Positions 43,601 to 45,000 of a stretch of 45,000 bases of DNA are shown here, piece after piece. Every line of letters starts with the position of its first letter. The first letter of the stretch is position 1. Position numbers and translations under genes: made by a program. This stretch comes from Hyphochytrium catenoides (taxonomy: Eukaryota > Sar > Hyphochytriomycetes > Hyphochytriales > Hyphochytriaceae), in the NCBI GenBank assembly GCA_900088475.1, contig FLMG01003187.1, positions 1 through 45,000 on the forward strand, written 5' to 3'. Under the pieces are notes generated by a model, which had not been told where the DNA came from, searched no databases, and saw only the letters and a program-made list of their open reading frames with translations.

Positions 43601-45000
43601 CCTCTTACCTGGCGGGCAATCGACACAGATCCCTTGCATGAACTGCTGACCACGCTTGCAGGCTAAGAAGGAGAACGTAAAAGAATGCTTTAGTCTGCTG
43701 ATCATCGTTGAATAATCGACAAGAGGGCAAGCAGGTACACCTACATCGCTTAAGCGCCGAAGGGTCTCGGCAGTCAAAGTGGTTCCAGCCAACGTCATAG
43801 GTGTCCTTTCCACAGCTAAAGTGTGCTGAAGACTTGCAGGTCGATGGACAGCAGTCCCCACCGTCCCAATTGCACGCTTCATTATTATTATCAGGGTCGC
43901 ACCAGCCGTCAGCCTTCCACTCAGGAAAGGCACAGACTCCCCCGTCTCTTGGTCGGGCAAGACAGGCGGGAGAAAATGTACAGGTTGTCTGCATCTGCTC
44001 CTCAGAGGCCACAAAAGCCGGCCCGGTCATAACCAGAGGATTCAGGACTGACAGACCAGTCAAGGCGTACAGCTGCAGCAGGACGATGGGGATATAGCCC
44101 TGAAGATACTGCTGCTGGTTGATGCCAAAGAGTATCTCTCCGTCAACGACAGCTTTTTGAACGGCATCACTGAGGTCAAAGGTACCGATCTTTACCCCGG
44201 AAATGGAGTTTGAACGGAGAAAGTTTAGCACCGGTGGAACGATGGAGGCTGAGGTGAGAAGCATCCCATCTGGCTGGCTAGAGTTAGGATAGAGCGCGCC
44301 TAAGGCAGCGTCAGTGACGGCCATGTTAGAGATCGAGACAATGACAATCTCTCTCGCGCTCTCACTGACTTGCAGTCCGTCAAAGTAGCCTTTGCAACGT
44401 TCCTCGAGCGCTGTGTTCCCGGCTTCTCCGATGAGACAAATGGGGCGCACAATGCCCTTGGACTTCATAAGCTTTCCTGCACCGACTCCAGCTTCATATT
44501 CTGTCTGTCCCACGTGGGTTAGGACAGTGATACCGATCGCATTGCCCACCTTATATCCTGAGTTAGCAGAGATTAGAGGCACCGTGCTGGCCTGAGCATT
44601 ACGAAGAGCGTCCTTCAAGCCGTCAGGATTAGGGATGGAGACGACTAGACCTTGAGGCTTCTGCTGGACAGCCTTCTCAATCAGATTGCTCATGACGCCC
44701 ATATCAAACTCCGTGCCTGGCGCAGAGTAAGAGAGAGGCTCTTCTCCCGTGCATGTGGATCCCACGATACTGCAGAAGGTGAAGTCCAGGCCCGTGTCGT
44801 TGCCAGCCATGCGAACGCCTTGCTGATAAACATACCAAAAGCCATCAAAGGACGCACCGTGAACCACAATGCGAAGACGGAGATCCTTCTGCGTCACTGT
44901 CCGCGGCAAAGGCGGCGTTGACAAGAACTTGGGCCCCGTGAGGATGTCAATCTGTGGCCTCTCGCCAATGGTGCCATAGATCACCATGAGGACAGTAGAA
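40661..45000 (-). CDS. Receptor-like protein: PBP ectodomain, LNR, Cys-rich repeats, ~9 membrane spans (partial)
   Basis: I reconstruct 14 exons on the minus strand: >44987-43745, 43662-43609, 43504-43374, 43305-42987, 42891-42748, 42598-42528, 42439-42255, 42089-42043, 41971-41940, 41865-41764, 41677-41491, 41382-41173, 41087-40927, 40852-40661. All are flanked by GT/AG. The phases agree and give 1025 residues from the first visible ATG. The frame stays open to the edge, so the start may lie outside. Residues ~38-340 are a type I periplasmic-binding-protein (sugar/ligand) domain. Residues 352-384 are an LNR/Notch repeat (GWCDPDNNN..CNWDGGDCC). GCC2/ephrin-receptor-like Cys-rich segments follow (C..CPPGFFGIDGLTCVAC). 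Then come about nine hydrophobic spans and a basic Lys/Arg-rich tail. The layout resembles class C GPCRs, but the span number and sequence differ. The first intron donor could be at 43720 instead. Confidence 0.8.
42150..42218. repeat. GA/CT tract inside intron 7 of the receptor gene
   Basis: About 70 bases of GA units on the + strand, read as a long CT run in the transcript. It lies within the 165-base intron between exons 42439-42255 and 42089-42043 and probably forms part of an extended polypyrimidine stretch. Confidence 0.9.

Noticed and set aside
1-45000. tRNA, rRNA genes and CRISPR arrays
   Set aside because: Scanned for B-box-like tRNA motifs, conserved rRNA segments and regular spaced repeats; none was seen.

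Overview
This window comes from a nuclear genome of a microbial eukaryote. Several genes carry GT-AG introns of roughly 40-340 bases. Gene spacing is loose, CAG and GA microsatellites are common, and the protein families seen (PIF/Harbinger transposase, RING finger, LNR/Notch repeats, a class-C-receptor-like layout) are eukaryotic. I cannot name the lineage. A protist, possibly a heterotrophic one, fits best, because secreted sulfoquinovosidase-like enzymes suggest feeding on photosynthetic material. No tRNA, rRNA, CRISPR array or bacterial operon is visible.

Layout. 1-412 (-): N-terminal end of a PIF/Harbinger transposase running off the left edge. 1439-3865 (+): 808-residue protein with a Gln/Tyr-rich prion-like N-terminus and a duplicated four-finger Cys module built on a YWP motif. 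6585-7139 (+): small secreted protein. 10299-12860 (+): secreted GH31 enzyme resembling bacterial sulfoquinovosidase YihQ. 15259-16542 (-): five-span membrane protein of unknown family. 18634-21213 (+): second GH31 copy, broken by one nonsense codon and a pair of compensating indels. 21506-21814 (-): terminal exon of a RING protein that lacks one metal ligand. 22387-23905 (-): two-exon protein with a zipper-like coiled coil. 26481-27227 (-): His/Arg- and Pro/Gln-rich protein with a helical C-terminus. 29334-31595 (+): degenerate RNase III domain joined to a Lys-rich linker and a Cys/His zinc-finger region. 37539-38507 (-): homocysteine S-methyltransferase. 40661-45000 (-): a gene of 14 visible exons for a receptor-like protein with a periplasmic-binding-protein ectodomain, an LNR repeat, Cys-rich repeats and about nine membrane spans, open at the right edge.

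The long spaces between genes hold low-complexity CT/GA tracts, short repeats and relics: an inverted repeat pair at 32.3/35.1 kb, a fragment of a paralogue of the five-span membrane protein at 35.8-36.1 kb, and a frameshifted stretch at 36.5-37.2 kb. The genes do not form an evident pathway, except that the two GH31 copies are a dispersed tandem duplication that shares 3' flanks and a near-identical core. The most notable items are the sulfoquinovosidase-like pair, the receptor, the probably inactive RNase III/zinc-finger fusion and the YWP-module protein.
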